Notes under the pieces: model-generated
What the model was told of the DNA's origin: nothing
The model's database searches: none
What the model saw: the letters and a program-made list of their open reading frames with translations, nothing else
Program-made: the position numbers and the translations under genes
Assembly (NCBI GenBank): GCA_000242935.3
Contig: CP007053.1
Span: forward strand, 6,247,001-6,311,000
Length of the DNA stretch: 64,000 bases
Direction of reading: 5' to 3'
Source of the DNA: Opitutaceae bacterium TAV5
GTDB lineage: Bacteria; Verrucomicrobiota; Verrucomicrobiia; Opitutales; Opitutaceae
Shown: piece by piece, positions 19,024 through 28,453 of the stretch
How the letters are laid out: the number at the start of each line of letters is the position of its first letter
How positions within the stretch are numbered: the stretch's first letter is position 1

Positions 19024-20406
19024 ATGCCAATCTCCACCGTAAATCCCTGCACCAACGAAGTCGTCAAAACCTTCGACGAGATGACGCCCGCCGCCATCGA
19101 AACCGCCCTCGCCACCGCCGACCAGGCCTTCCGCTCCTGGCGCACGACCCGTTATGAAGATCGCTCGCTCCTCCTCCACAAGGTCGCCTCGCTCCTGCGC
19201 GAGCAGAAGACCGAACTTTCCCGCCTGATCACCCTCGAAATGGGCAAGCTGATCGCCGAGAGCGAAGGCGAGATCGACCTGAGCGCGGACATCTTCGACT
19301 ACTACGCCGACCACGCGCCCGGCCTCCTCGCCGACAAACCCGTCCCGACCAGACTCGGCGAAGCGTTCATCCGCCACGACCCGATCGGCGTCCTCCTCGG
19401 CGTCGAACCGTGGAATTTCCCCTTCTACCAGGTCGCGCGTTTCGCCGCGCCCAATGTGATGATCGGCAATGTCGTGCTGGTGAAGCACGCCTCCATCGTC
19501 CCGCAATGCGCCATCGCCATCGAGGAGATCTTCAAGGAGGCGGGCGCCCCCGCCGGCGTTTATACCAACCTGCTGATCCCGGGCGGGAAAATCTCCGCCC
19601 TCGTCGCCGACGACCGGATCAAGGGCGCGTCCCTCACCGGCAGCGAGGAGGCGGGCGCGAGCCTGGCGGCAGCCGCCGGCAAGAGCCTGAAAAAATCCGT
19701 CCTCGAACTCGGCGGCAGCGACGCCTTCATCGTGCTGGAGGATGCCGACATCGACAAGGCCGTCGAATGGGCCTGGGTCGGGCGCATGAACAACACCGGC
19801 CAGTGTTGCGTCGCCGCCAAGCGCCTCATCGTCGTGGAAGCCGTGGCCGGCGCGTTCACGAAAAAATTCGTCGCCCGCATGAGCAATCTGCGCGCGGGCG
19901 ATCCGCTCGACAAAACCACGCAGCTCGGCCCCCTGAGTTCGGAGGAAGCCGCCGTGCACCTCGACGAGCAGGTCCGGCGCACGGTCAAGGGCGGCGCCAC
20001 CGTCCTGCTCGGCGGCAAGCGTCTCGCACGCAAGGGCGCATTCTTCGAGGTCACCGTGCTCACGGACATCAAGCCCGACAACCCCGCCTACTACGAAGAA
20101 CTCTTCGGCCCGGTGGCGGCCATCTATCGCGTGGCCGACGAGGCGGCGGCCGTGGCGCTGGCCAACGATTCGCCCTTCGGCCTCGGCGGCTCCGTCTTCA
20201 CCCGCGACATCGAACGCGGCAAGCGCATCGCGGGCCGGATCGACACCGGCATGGTGTTCATCAACCACCCGACCTGGACCGCGCCCGAGCTGCCCTTCGG
20301 CGGCGTGAAACGCTCGGGCTACGGCCGCGAACTCTCGTCCCTCGGCGTGGAGGAATTCGTCAACAAGAAGCTCATCCGCGTCTCGGATGTGAACGACCCG
20401 TTCTGA
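19024..20406 (+). CDS. NAD(P)-dependent succinate-semialdehyde dehydrogenase / aldehyde dehydrogenase
   Basis: This is an aldehyde dehydrogenase superfamily member of 460 residues. Cofactor and catalytic motifs are complete: GVEPWNFPFYQ, LTGSEEAGASLA, the general base Glu in VLELGGSDAF, and the nucleophile in NNTGQCCVAAKR. The compact length and the NPCTNEVVKTF start are like the short GabD/Sad-type succinate-semialdehyde dehydrogenases, which feed GABA carbon to the TCA cycle. No GABA aminotransferase is nearby, so the physiological aldehyde is not proven. The ATG at 19024 begins the conserved N-terminus; an earlier in-frame start at 18961 would add non-homologous residues. Confidence 0.9.
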   Translation: MPISTVNPCTNEVVKTFDEMTPAAIETALATADQAFRSWRTTRYEDRSLLLHKVASLLREQKTELSRLITLEMGKLIAESEGEIDLSADIFDYYADHAPGLLADKPVPTRLGEAFIRHDPIGVLLGVEPWNFPFYQVARFAAPNVMIGNVVLVKHASIVPQCAIAIEEIFKEAGAPAGVYTNLLIPGGKISALVADDRIKGASLTGSEEAGASLAAAAGKSLKKSVLELGGSDAFIVLEDADIDKAVEWAWVGRMNNTGQCCVAAKRLIVVEAVAGAFTKKFVARMSNLRAGDPLDKTTQLGPLSSEEAAVHLDEQVRRTVKGGATVLLGGKRLARKGAFFEVTVLTDIKPDNPAYYEELFGPVAAIYRVADEAAAVALANDSPFGLGGSVFTRDIERGKRIAGRIDTGMVFINHPTWTAPELPFGGVKRSGYGRELSSLGVEEFVNKKLIRVSDVNDPF

Positions 20407-20708
20407 GCGGCGGCGGAAAAGCGGCCGACTTGGAGGAGCGGCGGCGTCCCCGCCGCCGGACGGGACAAAAGTCCCGCAGGAGTGGGCACGCTGATGCGCG
20501 TCCGGCGACGAGGACGTCGGCCGCTCCAATGCCTGGAGTTTGCTCCGGGCATTTTCAGTCTGAAATTCGCGATTGAAACCGCGGATTTCACCGATGGCTG
20601 AAGATGATCAGGGCATTACGGTTCCTACGACCGTAACCCGGAACTGTCTGCTCGCCGCGCCGCCCGCGGCCGGACAAGTTCCTCCCTCCGAATCTCCAGC
20701 TCCCGCTC
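20407..20708. other. repeat-bearing intergenic region before the antiporter gene
   Basis: About 300 bases without a gene. The first 120 are occupied by a GC-rich palindromic repeat (20430-20529). The remainder contains GCGGATTTCACCGATG (20581-20596), a fragment that resembles the ATTTCACTGA core of the hairpin at 55377. The antiporter promoter must lie here but is not clear. Confidence 0.45.
20430..20529. repeat. composite GC-rich palindromic repeat
   Basis: Outer ends TTGGAGGAGCGG and CCGCTCCAA are inverted copies with a 2-base indel. Inside, GGCGG...CCGCC and CGGGACAAAAGTCCCG (a perfect 6-bp stem with AAAA loop) form further hairpins. It shares its TTGGAG-GCGGCGGCGTC start with the hairpin at 15327. 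Confidence 0.6.
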
Positions 20709-23003
20709 ATGGAAGGCATCGATCTCATCCAGGACCTCGCCATCACGCTGCTCGCGGCCGGCATCGCGGGCGTGCTCTGCAAGCGCGCCGGCCTTTCCGT
20801 CATCGTCGGCTACCTGCTGGCCGGCATCGTCATCGGCCCCTACACGCCGCCGTTCTCGCTCATCACCGACGTGCCGCGCATCGAGACGCTTTCACAGGTG
20901 GGGCTCACGTTCCTCATGTTTTCCATCGGGCTCGGCTTCAGCCTCACCAAGCTCCGCCAGATGGGCGCGGGCGCGTTCGTCGCCACGATCCTCGCCGCGC
21001 TGCTGGTGTTCAACTTCACGCAACTCATCGGCCTGATCGCGGGCTGGTCACACCTGCAAGGCCTCTTCGTCGCCGCCATCTTCATGGTCTCCAGTTCGGC
21101 GGTGGTGGCGAAGGTCGTGCGCGAACTCAACCTGGACCACGACCGCACCGGGCAACTCGCGGTCGGGGTCACGGTCAACGAGGACGTGGTGGCGGTGGTC
21201 ATGCTCGCCGTGCTGGCCGGGCAGAGCGCCGCCGGGGCCGCCTCCGTCCACCTCGGCAGCCTCGTCACCGGGTTGATCGCCTTCGTCGCGCTGCTGCTGG
21301 TCTCCGGCCTGCTCTTCGTTCCCCGCCTGCTGCGGCGGATGGAGCTCGCTCACACCGATCCCGAACTGCGCACGCTGCTCGTCGCCGGGCTGCTCTTCCT
21401 CATGGCGCTGGTTGCGGTCAAGGCCGGCTACTCGCTCGCCCTCGGCGCCTTCCTCCTCGGCGCGATCGTCGCGGAGATGCCGCAGAAGCCGGGAATCGAA
21501 AAGGCGTTCGCCGGCACGCGCGACATGTTCAGCAGCGTGTTCTTCGTGTCCATCGGCATGATGATCGACGTGCGCCTCTTCGGCGAAGTCTGGCCGGCCA
21601 TCCTCGGGCTGGGCCTGCTGATGATCGCCGTGCGCGTGGTGGCCGTCTGGCTGGCGCTGATCGCGGTCGGCGAACCCTCGGCGGAGGCCCGCCGCGCCGG
21701 ACTGATGCTCATCCCCATCGGCGAATTTTCGTTCCTGACCGCGCAGATGGGCGTGAAGTCGGGCGCGCTGCCCGCCAAGGCCTATCCCGTCGTGGTCGGC
21801 ATCTCGATCCTCACGGTCTTCGTCACGCCCTTCCTCAATCAACACGCCGGCCCCTTGCTGCGCGGGTGCGACCGCCTCGAGCCCGGCTGGTTCAAGCGCG
21901 GCCTCGACGCCTGGCACCGGTGGCTGGCGCAGCTCGCCGGGCTGGGCCACGGGCGGCGCTGGTGGGAACTGGGCCGCCACCACGTGATCCTGCTCACCCT
22001 GCACCTGCTGCTGCTCACGGGGCTGACCACGTTTTCCGAACTGATCTTCCGATCCATCCAGCAGAGCCCGCTGGCGGCCAACCTCGATCCCCTCGGGTTC
22101 AAGGTGATTTTCTGGGTAGTGTTTGGCTGCGTGCTGCTCATCCCGCTGATCGCGCTCTGGCGCGCGCTCTCGGCGCTCGCGACGCTCTTTGCCCGGACGG
22201 CCGCCGAGCGCCTGCCGCGTCTGCCGGTGCGGCCGATGGAGGCGTGCGCGAAGGTGCTCGGCGGCGCGGGGCTGGCGTATTACCTTTCGCAGGTGCTGCC
22301 CGTCGCCTCGCTCGCGCGCTGGCTCTGGCTCGTGATCCTCGCGGTCGCCGGCGGGGTCGTATTCGTTTTCTACCGCCGGCTCGCCGCGCTTAACGAGAAC
22401 TGGCAAAGCGATCTCACCGCCGCCTTCGACGGCGGCGCGCCGGCCACTCCGGAAGGCACCGCCGCGCTCGGCTCGCAGCCCTGGGTGGGCGACGCCCGCT
22501 CGTGGGACCTCAACGTGCAGGAATGCGTGCTGCCCGAACGCGCCGCGTGCGCCGGCCGCACGCTGGGCGAACTGGATGTGCGGGCGCGCTTCGGCTGCTC
22601 CGTCGTGGAAATCGACCGACAAGGAACCGTGCTGATCGCGCCCGATCTCGCGACCCGGCTTTACGCGGGCGACCGCCTCCTGCTGCTCGGGCGAAGCGAA
22701 AACCTCGGGCGCGCCCGTGCCGACCTGAGCGCGGGCAAAACTGCAGGCGAGACGCACAGCATTGACGAATGCCGCCTCGAATCGGTTGCGGTGCCTGCGA
22801 CGTTTGCGGCTGCGCTCACGGTCGCTGAAATGCAGGACGCGGCCGGCAGCCATGTGCTCGTCGTGGGCATCGAACGGGCCGGGGTGCGCCACGTAAACCC
22901 GGTGGGCGCCGATCCGATCCGGCCGTCCGATCTTCTGCTTGTCCTCGGCGAGCCCGACAAGGTCCAGGCGCTCCGCCGCTGGCTGGCGTCCAGGTCGGAA
23001 TGA
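20709..23003 (+). CDS. CPA2-type cation:proton antiporter (KefB/RosB-like) with C-terminal TrkA_C domains
   Basis: This is a 764-residue membrane protein. The first 390 residues hold about twelve transmembrane segments of the Na+/H+ exchanger fold, with GYLLAGIVIGPYTPPF, FSIGLGFSLTKLRQMG and the AFLLGAIVAEMP segment. Further hydrophobic helices follow around residues 420-560. The final 150 residues contain two regions like TrkA_C ligand-binding domains (ECVLPERAACAGRTLGELDV and ECRLESVAVPATFAAALTV), each ending with DRLLLLG or DLLLVLG. I see no full Rossmann TrkA_N. K+ or Na+ efflux coupled to protons is the likely role; the ion is not determinable. It stands alone in its transcription unit. 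Confidence 0.88.
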   Translation: MEGIDLIQDLAITLLAAGIAGVLCKRAGLSVIVGYLLAGIVIGPYTPPFSLITDVPRIETLSQVGLTFLMFSIGLGFSLTKLRQMGAGAFVATILAALLVFNFTQLIGLIAGWSHLQGLFVAAIFMVSSSAVVAKVVRELNLDHDRTGQLAVGVTVNEDVVAVVMLAVLAGQSAAGAASVHLGSLVTGLIAFVALLLVSGLLFVPRLLRRMELAHTDPELRTLLVAGLLFLMALVAVKAGYSLALGAFLLGAIVAEMPQKPGIEKAFAGTRDMFSSVFFVSIGMMIDVRLFGEVWPAILGLGLLMIAVRVVAVWLALIAVGEPSAEARRAGLMLIPIGEFSFLTAQMGVKSGALPAKAYPVVVGISILTVFVTPFLNQHAGPLLRGCDRLEPGWFKRGLDAWHRWLAQLAGLGHGRRWWELGRHHVILLTLHLLLLTGLTTFSELIFRSIQQSPLAANLDPLGFKVIFWVVFGCVLLIPLIALWRALSALATLFARTAAERLPRLPVRPMEACAKVLGGAGLAYYLSQVLPVASLARWLWLVILAVAGGVVFVFYRRLAALNENWQSDLTAAFDGGAPATPEGTAALGSQPWVGDARSWDLNVQECVLPERAACAGRTLGELDVRARFGCSVVEIDRQGTVLIAPDLATRLYAGDRLLLLGRSENLGRARADLSAGKTAGETHSIDECRLESVAVPATFAAALTVAEMQDAAGSHVLVVGIERAGVRHVNPVGADPIRPSDLLLVLGEPDKVQALRRWLASRSE

Positions 23004-23075
23004 GGTCCAAAGAACGTTCGCTCAGGGTAATACCGGGCGAGGCCGTGGCCAATCAGGCCGGGGTTGAAACTCGCC

Positions 23076-23690
23076 TCAATACGCGTAGCTCACTTTTCGG
23101 CCCGTTTGACGGGAGCCCCAGGTGTAGGCGAGCCAGGCAAATTCCTTGCGCGGATCGATCCGGTCAATGGCCGGCTGCCAGACTCCGGTGAGCCGGAAAC
23201 CGGAGTCCGTGCGCTCCAGCGGATAGAGGCGATCGGGACCCGGGTCCGATGGCGCGGAGCCCGGGGGCGGGGAGTCGGGAACGGCGAAATAAATCCGGTG
23301 CAGGACGTAAACTTTTGACCACGCCCGACGCCAGGCGGCGAGATGCTCCGGCGGCACGGTGATGGTGGTGACGGGTCGCGTGTACAGGGAGCCGTAATCG
23401 TCGGGAAAAGTTTCCAGGTGCGGGCGGGCATGCTCGAACCTCGCCAGGTAATTGAATTCCACATACCGAAGCTCCCTGAAGCTCAGTCCGGAAAACGACT
23501 GGCAGAGTTCGACGAGGGCCGCCCCTTCGGTTGCGAGCGTTTCGGGCCGCATGTCGCTCCAGGCCGGAGCGTCGGCGAGAGCCTGGATCATCCGGTCGAG
23601 CTCCCCGGTGCTCCGCGAAGCATGCGAGCACCCCGCCCACAGAAGCAGCGGCGGGAGAAGCAGACCGGTGAACAGGAATCGCGCGTTCAT
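23076..23690 (-). CDS. hypothetical lipoprotein
   Basis: The product has 204 residues from an ATG at 23690. MNARFLFTGLLLPPLLLWAG precedes a lipobox Cys21, so the mature protein is probably anchored to a membrane. The body has no domain I recognise; it is rich in aromatic residues (RPHLETFPDDYGSLY, AWSKVYVLHRIYFAVP). The gene is convergent with the antiporter gene and lies 40 bases after the start of ggt on the same strand as ggt, upstream of it in coordinates but downstream in transcription. It may be co-transcribed with ggt. Function unknown. Confidence 0.7.
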   Translation of the reverse strand: MNARFLFTGLLLPPLLLWAGCSHASRSTGELDRMIQALADAPAWSDMRPETLATEGAALVELCQSFSGLSFRELRYVEFNYLARFEHARPHLETFPDDYGSLYTRPVTTITVPPEHLAAWRRAWSKVYVLHRIYFAVPDSPPPGSAPSDPGPDRLYPLERTDSGFRLTGVWQPAIDRIDPRKEFAWLAYTWGSRQTGRKVSYAY

Positions 23691-23730
23691 GGGAGTAACC
23701 GGATGATCATGATGGCAGGAACAAAGAGGA

Positions 23731-25335
23731 TCAGAAACCCGCCGCCACGCCGTCGCGGCGCGGGTCGCTGGCGGCGACGTAGCCCTGATCGGGATCGTCC
23801 GAAAGCCGCCAGATGAACTGGCCGGACCCGAATGCCATCGGATCCACACTCGTCTCCGGACGGTGGCCGCGCGCGATCAGGCCGTCGCGGATGTGCGGCG
23901 GGAACGACGGCTCGAAACCGACGGTGAGTCCCGTCTCGACTTTCCAGCGCGGCGCATCGCAGGCGGCCTGCGGTTGCTGTCCGTAGGTGAGCATCCGCAC
24001 CAGCGTCTGCACATGCCCTTGCGGCTGCATCGGACCGCCGACCACGCCAAAACTCAGGACAGGTTTCCCCGCCTTCGTCAGGAAGCCGGGAATGATGGTA
24101 TGAAACGGGCGTTTGCCACCTGCGACGGCATTCGGGTGGCACGGATCGGGCGAAAAGCCGCTGCCGCGATTTTGCAGCGAGATACCCGTGCCCGGCACGA
24201 CCACGCCGCTGCCGAACCCGGCGAAGTTGGACTGGATCAGGCTGATCATCCGGCCGCCTTCGTCGGCGGCGGTAATAAAAATCGTGCCGCCGCGCGGAGG
24301 CGCGCCGTGGTGGAAATCCGTCGCCCGGTCCAGGTCGATCAGACGCGCCCGCGATTCCAGGTAAGCGTCGTCGAGCAGGTCGGCGGCGGTCACTTCGGTC
24401 ATGGCGCGGGCGTCGCCGACCCAGCGATACACGTCGGCGAAGGCGAGCTTCATGGCTTCGATCTGCACGTGATGCGACTCGACGGAATCGGGCGGCAGGC
24501 TCCGGAGGTCGAGCTTGTCGAGGATGCCGAACGCGATGAGCGCGGCGATGCCCTGGCCGTTGGGCGGGATTTCGTGGACGGTATGGCCGGCGTAATCCTT
24601 CGATATCGGCTCCACCCACTCCGGTCTGTATCCGGAAATATCGGACAAGGTCAGCGCGCCGCCGTGCGCGCGGCTGTGGGCGACGAGTTTTTCGGCGAGT
24701 TCTCCGCGGTAAAATGCTTCACCGCGCGTCGCCGCGATTTTTCCCAGCGTGGCGGCAGCATCGGCAAACACAAATTTCTCGCCCGGCGCCGGCGCGCGTC
24801 CTCCGGGCAGGAACGTTTCGGCGAAACCGGGCTGGTCCCGGAGCGCGGGCACCTGCGCCGCCCACTTGTGCGCGATGTGCGGCGTGATCACGTGCCCGCG
24901 TTCCGCGAGTTCGATCGCGGTTTCGAGCAGGTCGGCGAAGGGAAGCCGGCCGAAGCGTCCGGAGAGCGCCACCCACCCGGCGACGGCTCCCGGCACGGTC
25001 ACGGAATCCCAGCCGCGGCGGGGCAGCCGGCCGCCATGTTTGCGGCGGAAATAATCCACGCTCCACGCCGCCGGCGCGGAGCCGGAGGCGTTGAGCCCGT
25101 GCAATGCCGCGCCGTCCCATACCAGCGCGAAGCTGTCGCTGCCGAGTCCGTTGGCCACCGGCTCGACAATGGTGATGGCGGCCGCGGCGGCGATGGCGGC
25201 ATCGATGGCATTGCCGCCGCGGTGAAGGATGCGCACGCCGGCTTGCGCGGCCAGCGGGTGCGAGGTGGCGACGACGTTGCGGGCGAAGAGCGGGCTGCGC
25301 GTGGAGGGCCAGGGATTGTTCCAGTCGAAGGACAT
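23731..25335 (-). CDS. ggt: gamma-glutamyltransferase
   Basis: The gamma-glutamyltransferase precursor of 534 residues cleaves and transfers gamma-glutamyl groups, for instance from glutathione, releasing Cys-Gly. The N-terminal nucleophile fold is complete: HPLAAQAGVRILHRGGNAID near residues 26-45, and the predicted autocleavage and catalytic threonine Thr351 in PPRGGTIFITAADEGG. The oxyanion and gamma-glutamyl binding region is GSGFSPDP ... KRPFHTIIPG. The usual TTHF after the cleavage site is TIFIT here, as in many bacterial paralogues. No signal peptide is obvious, so a cytoplasmic location is suggested. A role in recycling glutathione sulfur would fit the sulfur-rich neighbourhood but is inference. 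Confidence 0.92.
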   Translation of the reverse strand: MSFDWNNPWPSTRSPLFARNVVATSHPLAAQAGVRILHRGGNAIDAAIAAAAAITIVEPVANGLGSDSFALVWDGAALHGLNASGSAPAAWSVDYFRRKHGGRLPRRGWDSVTVPGAVAGWVALSGRFGRLPFADLLETAIELAERGHVITPHIAHKWAAQVPALRDQPGFAETFLPGGRAPAPGEKFVFADAAATLGKIAATRGEAFYRGELAEKLVAHSRAHGGALTLSDISGYRPEWVEPISKDYAGHTVHEIPPNGQGIAALIAFGILDKLDLRSLPPDSVESHHVQIEAMKLAFADVYRWVGDARAMTEVTAADLLDDAYLESRARLIDLDRATDFHHGAPPRGGTIFITAADEGGRMISLIQSNFAGFGSGVVVPGTGISLQNRGSGFSPDPCHPNAVAGGKRPFHTIIPGFLTKAGKPVLSFGVVGGPMQPQGHVQTLVRMLTYGQQPQAACDAPRWKVETGLTVGFEPSFPPHIRDGLIARGHRPETSVDPMAFGSGQFIWRLSDDPDQGYVAASDPRRDGVAAGF

Positions 25336-25400
25336 GGCGCGGTGAAGGGAGAATCAGATCGATTTCGTAAATTGTTCAGAAATGAATGATAAACGGCTGT

Positions 25401-25450
25401 GGTTGTTCTTCGTTCTCTTTGTTGCCTTCTGTCCAATTTCCAGAGGTTCC
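25401..25450. repeat. diverged copy of the 7529-7578 repeat arm
   Basis: About 43 of 50 bases match 7529-7578, including GGTTGTTCTTCGTTCTCT and the AATTT-CAGA tail. Only this arm is present; no inverted partner was found nearby. It lies in the 166-base gap between ggt and the DszC-like gene. Confidence 0.65.
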
Positions 25451-25501
25451 CCCAAGGCTGGCCGTGTGTAATATATTTCTGAATACGTAGCGTTGCGGGT
25501 C

Positions 25502-26791
25502 TCAGGCAGTGCGGATTGGCGGGACGGGCCAGTCGCCGTGCAGGTACCAGACGCCGAGGTCGCGCAGGCGGTAGTCGATCGGATCGTGCAGGGAGTGGGT
25601 GCGGATGTTGCGCCAGAAGCGGTCGAGACCGAAACGCGAGGCCGTGGCGCGCGCGCCCGCCGCGTCAAAAATCTGCTCCGCCACTTCCAGTCCGACGCGG
25701 GCGTTGAACACCTTGGTCTCGCTGATCGCCAGCGCCAGGCCGTGATGCTCCTCCTCCGGCAAGTCATCCCGCTGCGCCCAGGCGGCATCGTAGCGGGCGA
25801 GGACGGCGTCGGTGAGGGCGCGCGCGGCGGAGAGCTGGGTCCATAGATTGCCGTAGCGGTGCAGCACATACGGATCGCGCCCGGCGGATTCGACGCCGGG
25901 GGCAAGGTGGGAGCGGGAGTTTTCCAGCGTGTAACGCCGGCCTTCGGCGAGCGCTCCAAAACCGATGCCGAGATAGAGATTGGCGAGGATGAGTTGCGAG
26001 ATGCCGTTGCGCAGGCCGCCCCGGACTTCGTCGAGCGAGGGTGCATGGGCCAGCACTTCGTCGGGGGCGATGGTCACGTTGTCGAAGCGCACAGTGCCGC
26101 TGTCGGTCTGGCGCTGGCCGATGTTGTCCCAGTCGTCGTTGACCGTGATGCCGGCGCGGGCGGTGGGAACAACCGCCATGTGACGGCGCAGGCGGTCGGC
26201 GCCGTTGCGATGGAGGGAGACGGTCAGCATGTCGGAGCCGAGCGCGCCCGAACAGAAGCGCTTGGTGGCGGTGAGGCGCAGCGTGCCATCGGCTTCGGTG
26301 CGTGTGTCGGGCTCGGTGGCGAGCGGGCTCAGGGCGTTGCCCCAGAACCAGTTTTTTTCGATCGTGCCACGCAGGTAACGTTCGCGCTGGGCCTCGTCGC
26401 CGAAGCAGAGGACGCTCGCCACCTGGAGGTGATGAAACCCGAGGATGTGAGCCAGCGAACTGTCCGCCTCGGCCAGGCGACGAATGATTTTGAGGATACG
26501 CGACCACGGCAGTTCCTCGCCGCCCCAGGCGCGCGGGACGGAAAGCGTGAGCAGGCCGGCGGCACGGAGTCGTTCACGTTCCTCGCGGGCGTGACCTCCG
26601 CGGCGGTCGCGTTCGATCGCGGTGGCGGCGAGTTGACGCGCCACGCGCTCGACGGTTTTATCGAGACCGGATACGGAAAAACCATCCTCGTTCACGCCGG
26701 GAGAATAACCCGGCTGATGACAACGCAATCCGTGCCGGACAGTCGGTGAAAAATGCGCCGATATGACGGGAGGAGCATCCGGATGCTTCAT
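25502..26791 (-). CDS. DszC/SfnB-type flavin-dependent monooxygenase (acyl-CoA dehydrogenase fold)
   Basis: The product has 429 residues. Landmarks shared with the dibenzothiophene monooxygenase DszC and with SfnB are seen along the whole protein: ATAIERDRRGG, TKRFCSGALGSD, DDWDNIGQRQTDSG, and the C-terminal block FGLDRFWRNIRTHSLHDP with the catalytic-region histidines. DszC uses FMNH2 and O2 to oxidise organic sulfide to sulfone; SfnB is tied to dimethyl sulfone use. The substrate here is not known. It is the last gene of a seven-gene minus-strand operon, and its ATG overlaps the rhodanese stop by four bases (26788-26791), which fixes the start. The partners for such chemistry, DszA-like and DszB-like genes, are in the same region. 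Confidence 0.9.
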   Translation of the reverse strand: MKHPDAPPVISAHFSPTVRHGLRCHQPGYSPGVNEDGFSVSGLDKTVERVARQLAATAIERDRRGGHAREERERLRAAGLLTLSVPRAWGGEELPWSRILKIIRRLAEADSSLAHILGFHHLQVASVLCFGDEAQRERYLRGTIEKNWFWGNALSPLATEPDTRTEADGTLRLTATKRFCSGALGSDMLTVSLHRNGADRLRRHMAVVPTARAGITVNDDWDNIGQRQTDSGTVRFDNVTIAPDEVLAHAPSLDEVRGGLRNGISQLILANLYLGIGFGALAEGRRYTLENSRSHLAPGVESAGRDPYVLHRYGNLWTQLSAARALTDAVLARYDAAWAQRDDLPEEEHHGLALAISETKVFNARVGLEVAEQIFDAAGARATASRFGLDRFWRNIRTHSLHDPIDYRLRDLGVWYLHGDWPVPPIRTA

Positions 26792-28410
26792 GGCCGGACA
26801 CGGGCGGGTTGATGGACATCGAAGCGGGCGGTGCCGTCGCGGCGGATTTGCTCCGGGAGACCGAGCTCCCATGCGATGTAGTGGCTTTTGAAATCATCGG
26901 GGTTGCCGGTCTCTTCCAGCGGACGCCGGTAAACGTCATCGGGCGGCACGGCGAGCCGGATGAGTCCTTTTTCGAGAGGATGCCCGGCGGCCTGCCACGC
27001 GGCGAAGCCGCCGGCCAGCGCTTCGACGCGGGCGACGGTCAGCTCCTGGAATTCGGCCTGGGCGAAGGCGGCGAGGTATCCGTCTTCGGATACGAGGACG
27101 AGACGATCCGCATCGGGCAGCGCGGGCAGGCCCTCGGCGGCGCGGGCGCGGGGGACATACCATGCGCCGGGAATGTGGCCGGCGGCGAAATCCCGGCCCG
27201 GACGCAGGTCAACCACCACGAGTTTCAGGCCGGCGGTGCCGGAGGGGGCCGCCGCCAGCGTGTCCGCATCGATGAACGGCGTTTCGGGCGGCCGGGGCCG
27301 GACGGGCGCGGCCGCCGGGCCGGGGACGAGCCGGTCGCCGAGCCCGTCGGCGAGCACCGCCACCTCGCTCCAGCCGAGTTGTCGAAGCCAGGAGGCGGTG
27401 AGCGCGGCGCGCACGCCGTCGTCGTCGGCGAGGACGACGCGGGAGGAGAGGACGCCGATGTACTCGTCCGTCGCCTGCACGAGCTGGCCGCCCGCGGCGT
27501 GGGCAAAACCGGGCGCGTGGCGCGCGGCGTGCTCCTCCGGGCTGCGCACGTCGAATTTGTACAAGGTGCGCTGCTCCGATTCGGCTTCCCACGCGGCGAG
27601 GGCGTCGGCCCCGAAAAAGCGGATGCCGGTTTGCCGCGCGAGGTCCCGGGCGGCCTCGCGGGCGCGGCGATGGTTTTCCGGATCGAGACGGGCGGGAGCG
27701 CGGCGGGCGGCGCCGTGTTCGAGCTCGAGGCCGGCGAGGTTCCAGCCGATGTTGCCGTGGCGCAGCCCGACCACGTTCTTGAAAATGCCGGCGTTGATGA
27801 GCGCCTGCGTGCCGATGAGGCTGCGCGTGCGGCCGGCGCAATGGATCACGAGTTGCGTGTCGGGCGTGCGCAGGAGCTCCGCGGCGCGCAGCACGAGTTC
27901 GGCGCCGGGGATGTTGATCGAGCCGGGTATGGTGGCGGCCTGGTATTCGGCGAACGGGCGATCGTCGATGACGACGAGATTCTCGCCGCGATCGAGCCGC
28001 GCCTTCAGCTCGGCGGCGTCGATCTCGGGCGTGCCGGCCTGCTGCTCGACGACCTCGCCGAAGGCCTTGCTGGCGACATTGGTGTCACGAAACAGTTCGC
28101 CGCCCGCGCGCCGCCAGTCGGCGAGGGTGCCGCCGACAGCGGTGATGTTGGTGTAACCCAGCGCATTCAGTCGCTCCGCCCCGCGACGGACGAGTCCCTG
28201 ACCGCCGTCGAAGAGGATGACCGGCACCGAGCGCCGCGGCACGAGAGAAAAAATGCGCTCCTCCAGTCGGCCGAGCGGGAGGTTGACCGCAAAGAGCGGC
28301 TTGGAGCGGCCGTGCGGGCCGGCTTCGCGGAGGTCGATGAAGGCGAGTTCGCGTCCGGCGCGAAGGAGTTCGCGAACGGCGGCGGGTTCGAGGGTCGGGA
28401 GGCTGGACAT
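26788..28410 (-). CDS. four-module rhodanese protein, one active-site cysteine
   Basis: This 540-residue cytoplasmic protein consists of four rhodanese-like modules, at roughly residues 7-110, 127-230, 275-375 and 385-490. Only module two has a catalytic loop, HCAGRTRS with Cys191. The matching loops of the others read FDGGQGL, ADDDGVR and SEDGYLA, with no Cys. Rhodaneses carry persulfide sulfur or move it between acceptors. Its place between DJ-1 and DszC-like genes in an organosulfur operon suggests sulfur transfer or sulfite/thiosulfate handling after C-S cleavage. Four-module rhodaneses are recurrent partners of such operons, but the reaction is not defined. The ATG at 28410 gives the natural N-terminus. 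Confidence 0.88.
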   Translation of the reverse strand: MSSLPTLEPAAVRELLRAGRELAFIDLREAGPHGRSKPLFAVNLPLGRLEERIFSLVPRRSVPVILFDGGQGLVRRGAERLNALGYTNITAVGGTLADWRRAGGELFRDTNVASKAFGEVVEQQAGTPEIDAAELKARLDRGENLVVIDDRPFAEYQAATIPGSINIPGAELVLRAAELLRTPDTQLVIHCAGRTRSLIGTQALINAGIFKNVVGLRHGNIGWNLAGLELEHGAARRAPARLDPENHRRAREAARDLARQTGIRFFGADALAAWEAESEQRTLYKFDVRSPEEHAARHAPGFAHAAGGQLVQATDEYIGVLSSRVVLADDDGVRAALTASWLRQLGWSEVAVLADGLGDRLVPGPAAAPVRPRPPETPFIDADTLAAAPSGTAGLKLVVVDLRPGRDFAAGHIPGAWYVPRARAAEGLPALPDADRLVLVSEDGYLAAFAQAEFQELTVARVEALAGGFAAWQAAGHPLEKGLIRLAVPPDDVYRRPLEETGNPDDFKSHYIAWELGLPEQIRRDGTARFDVHQPARVRP

Positions 28411-28453
28411 GGCGGATGTGGTGGCGGTGCGGTGGATGCGAGGGGGGCGTGGT

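Noticed and set aside
20573-22393. Arg/Pro/His-rich open frame overlapping the antiporter gene
   Set aside because: Frame-shifted shadow of a strong membrane protein gene; amino acid use is unlike real proteins.
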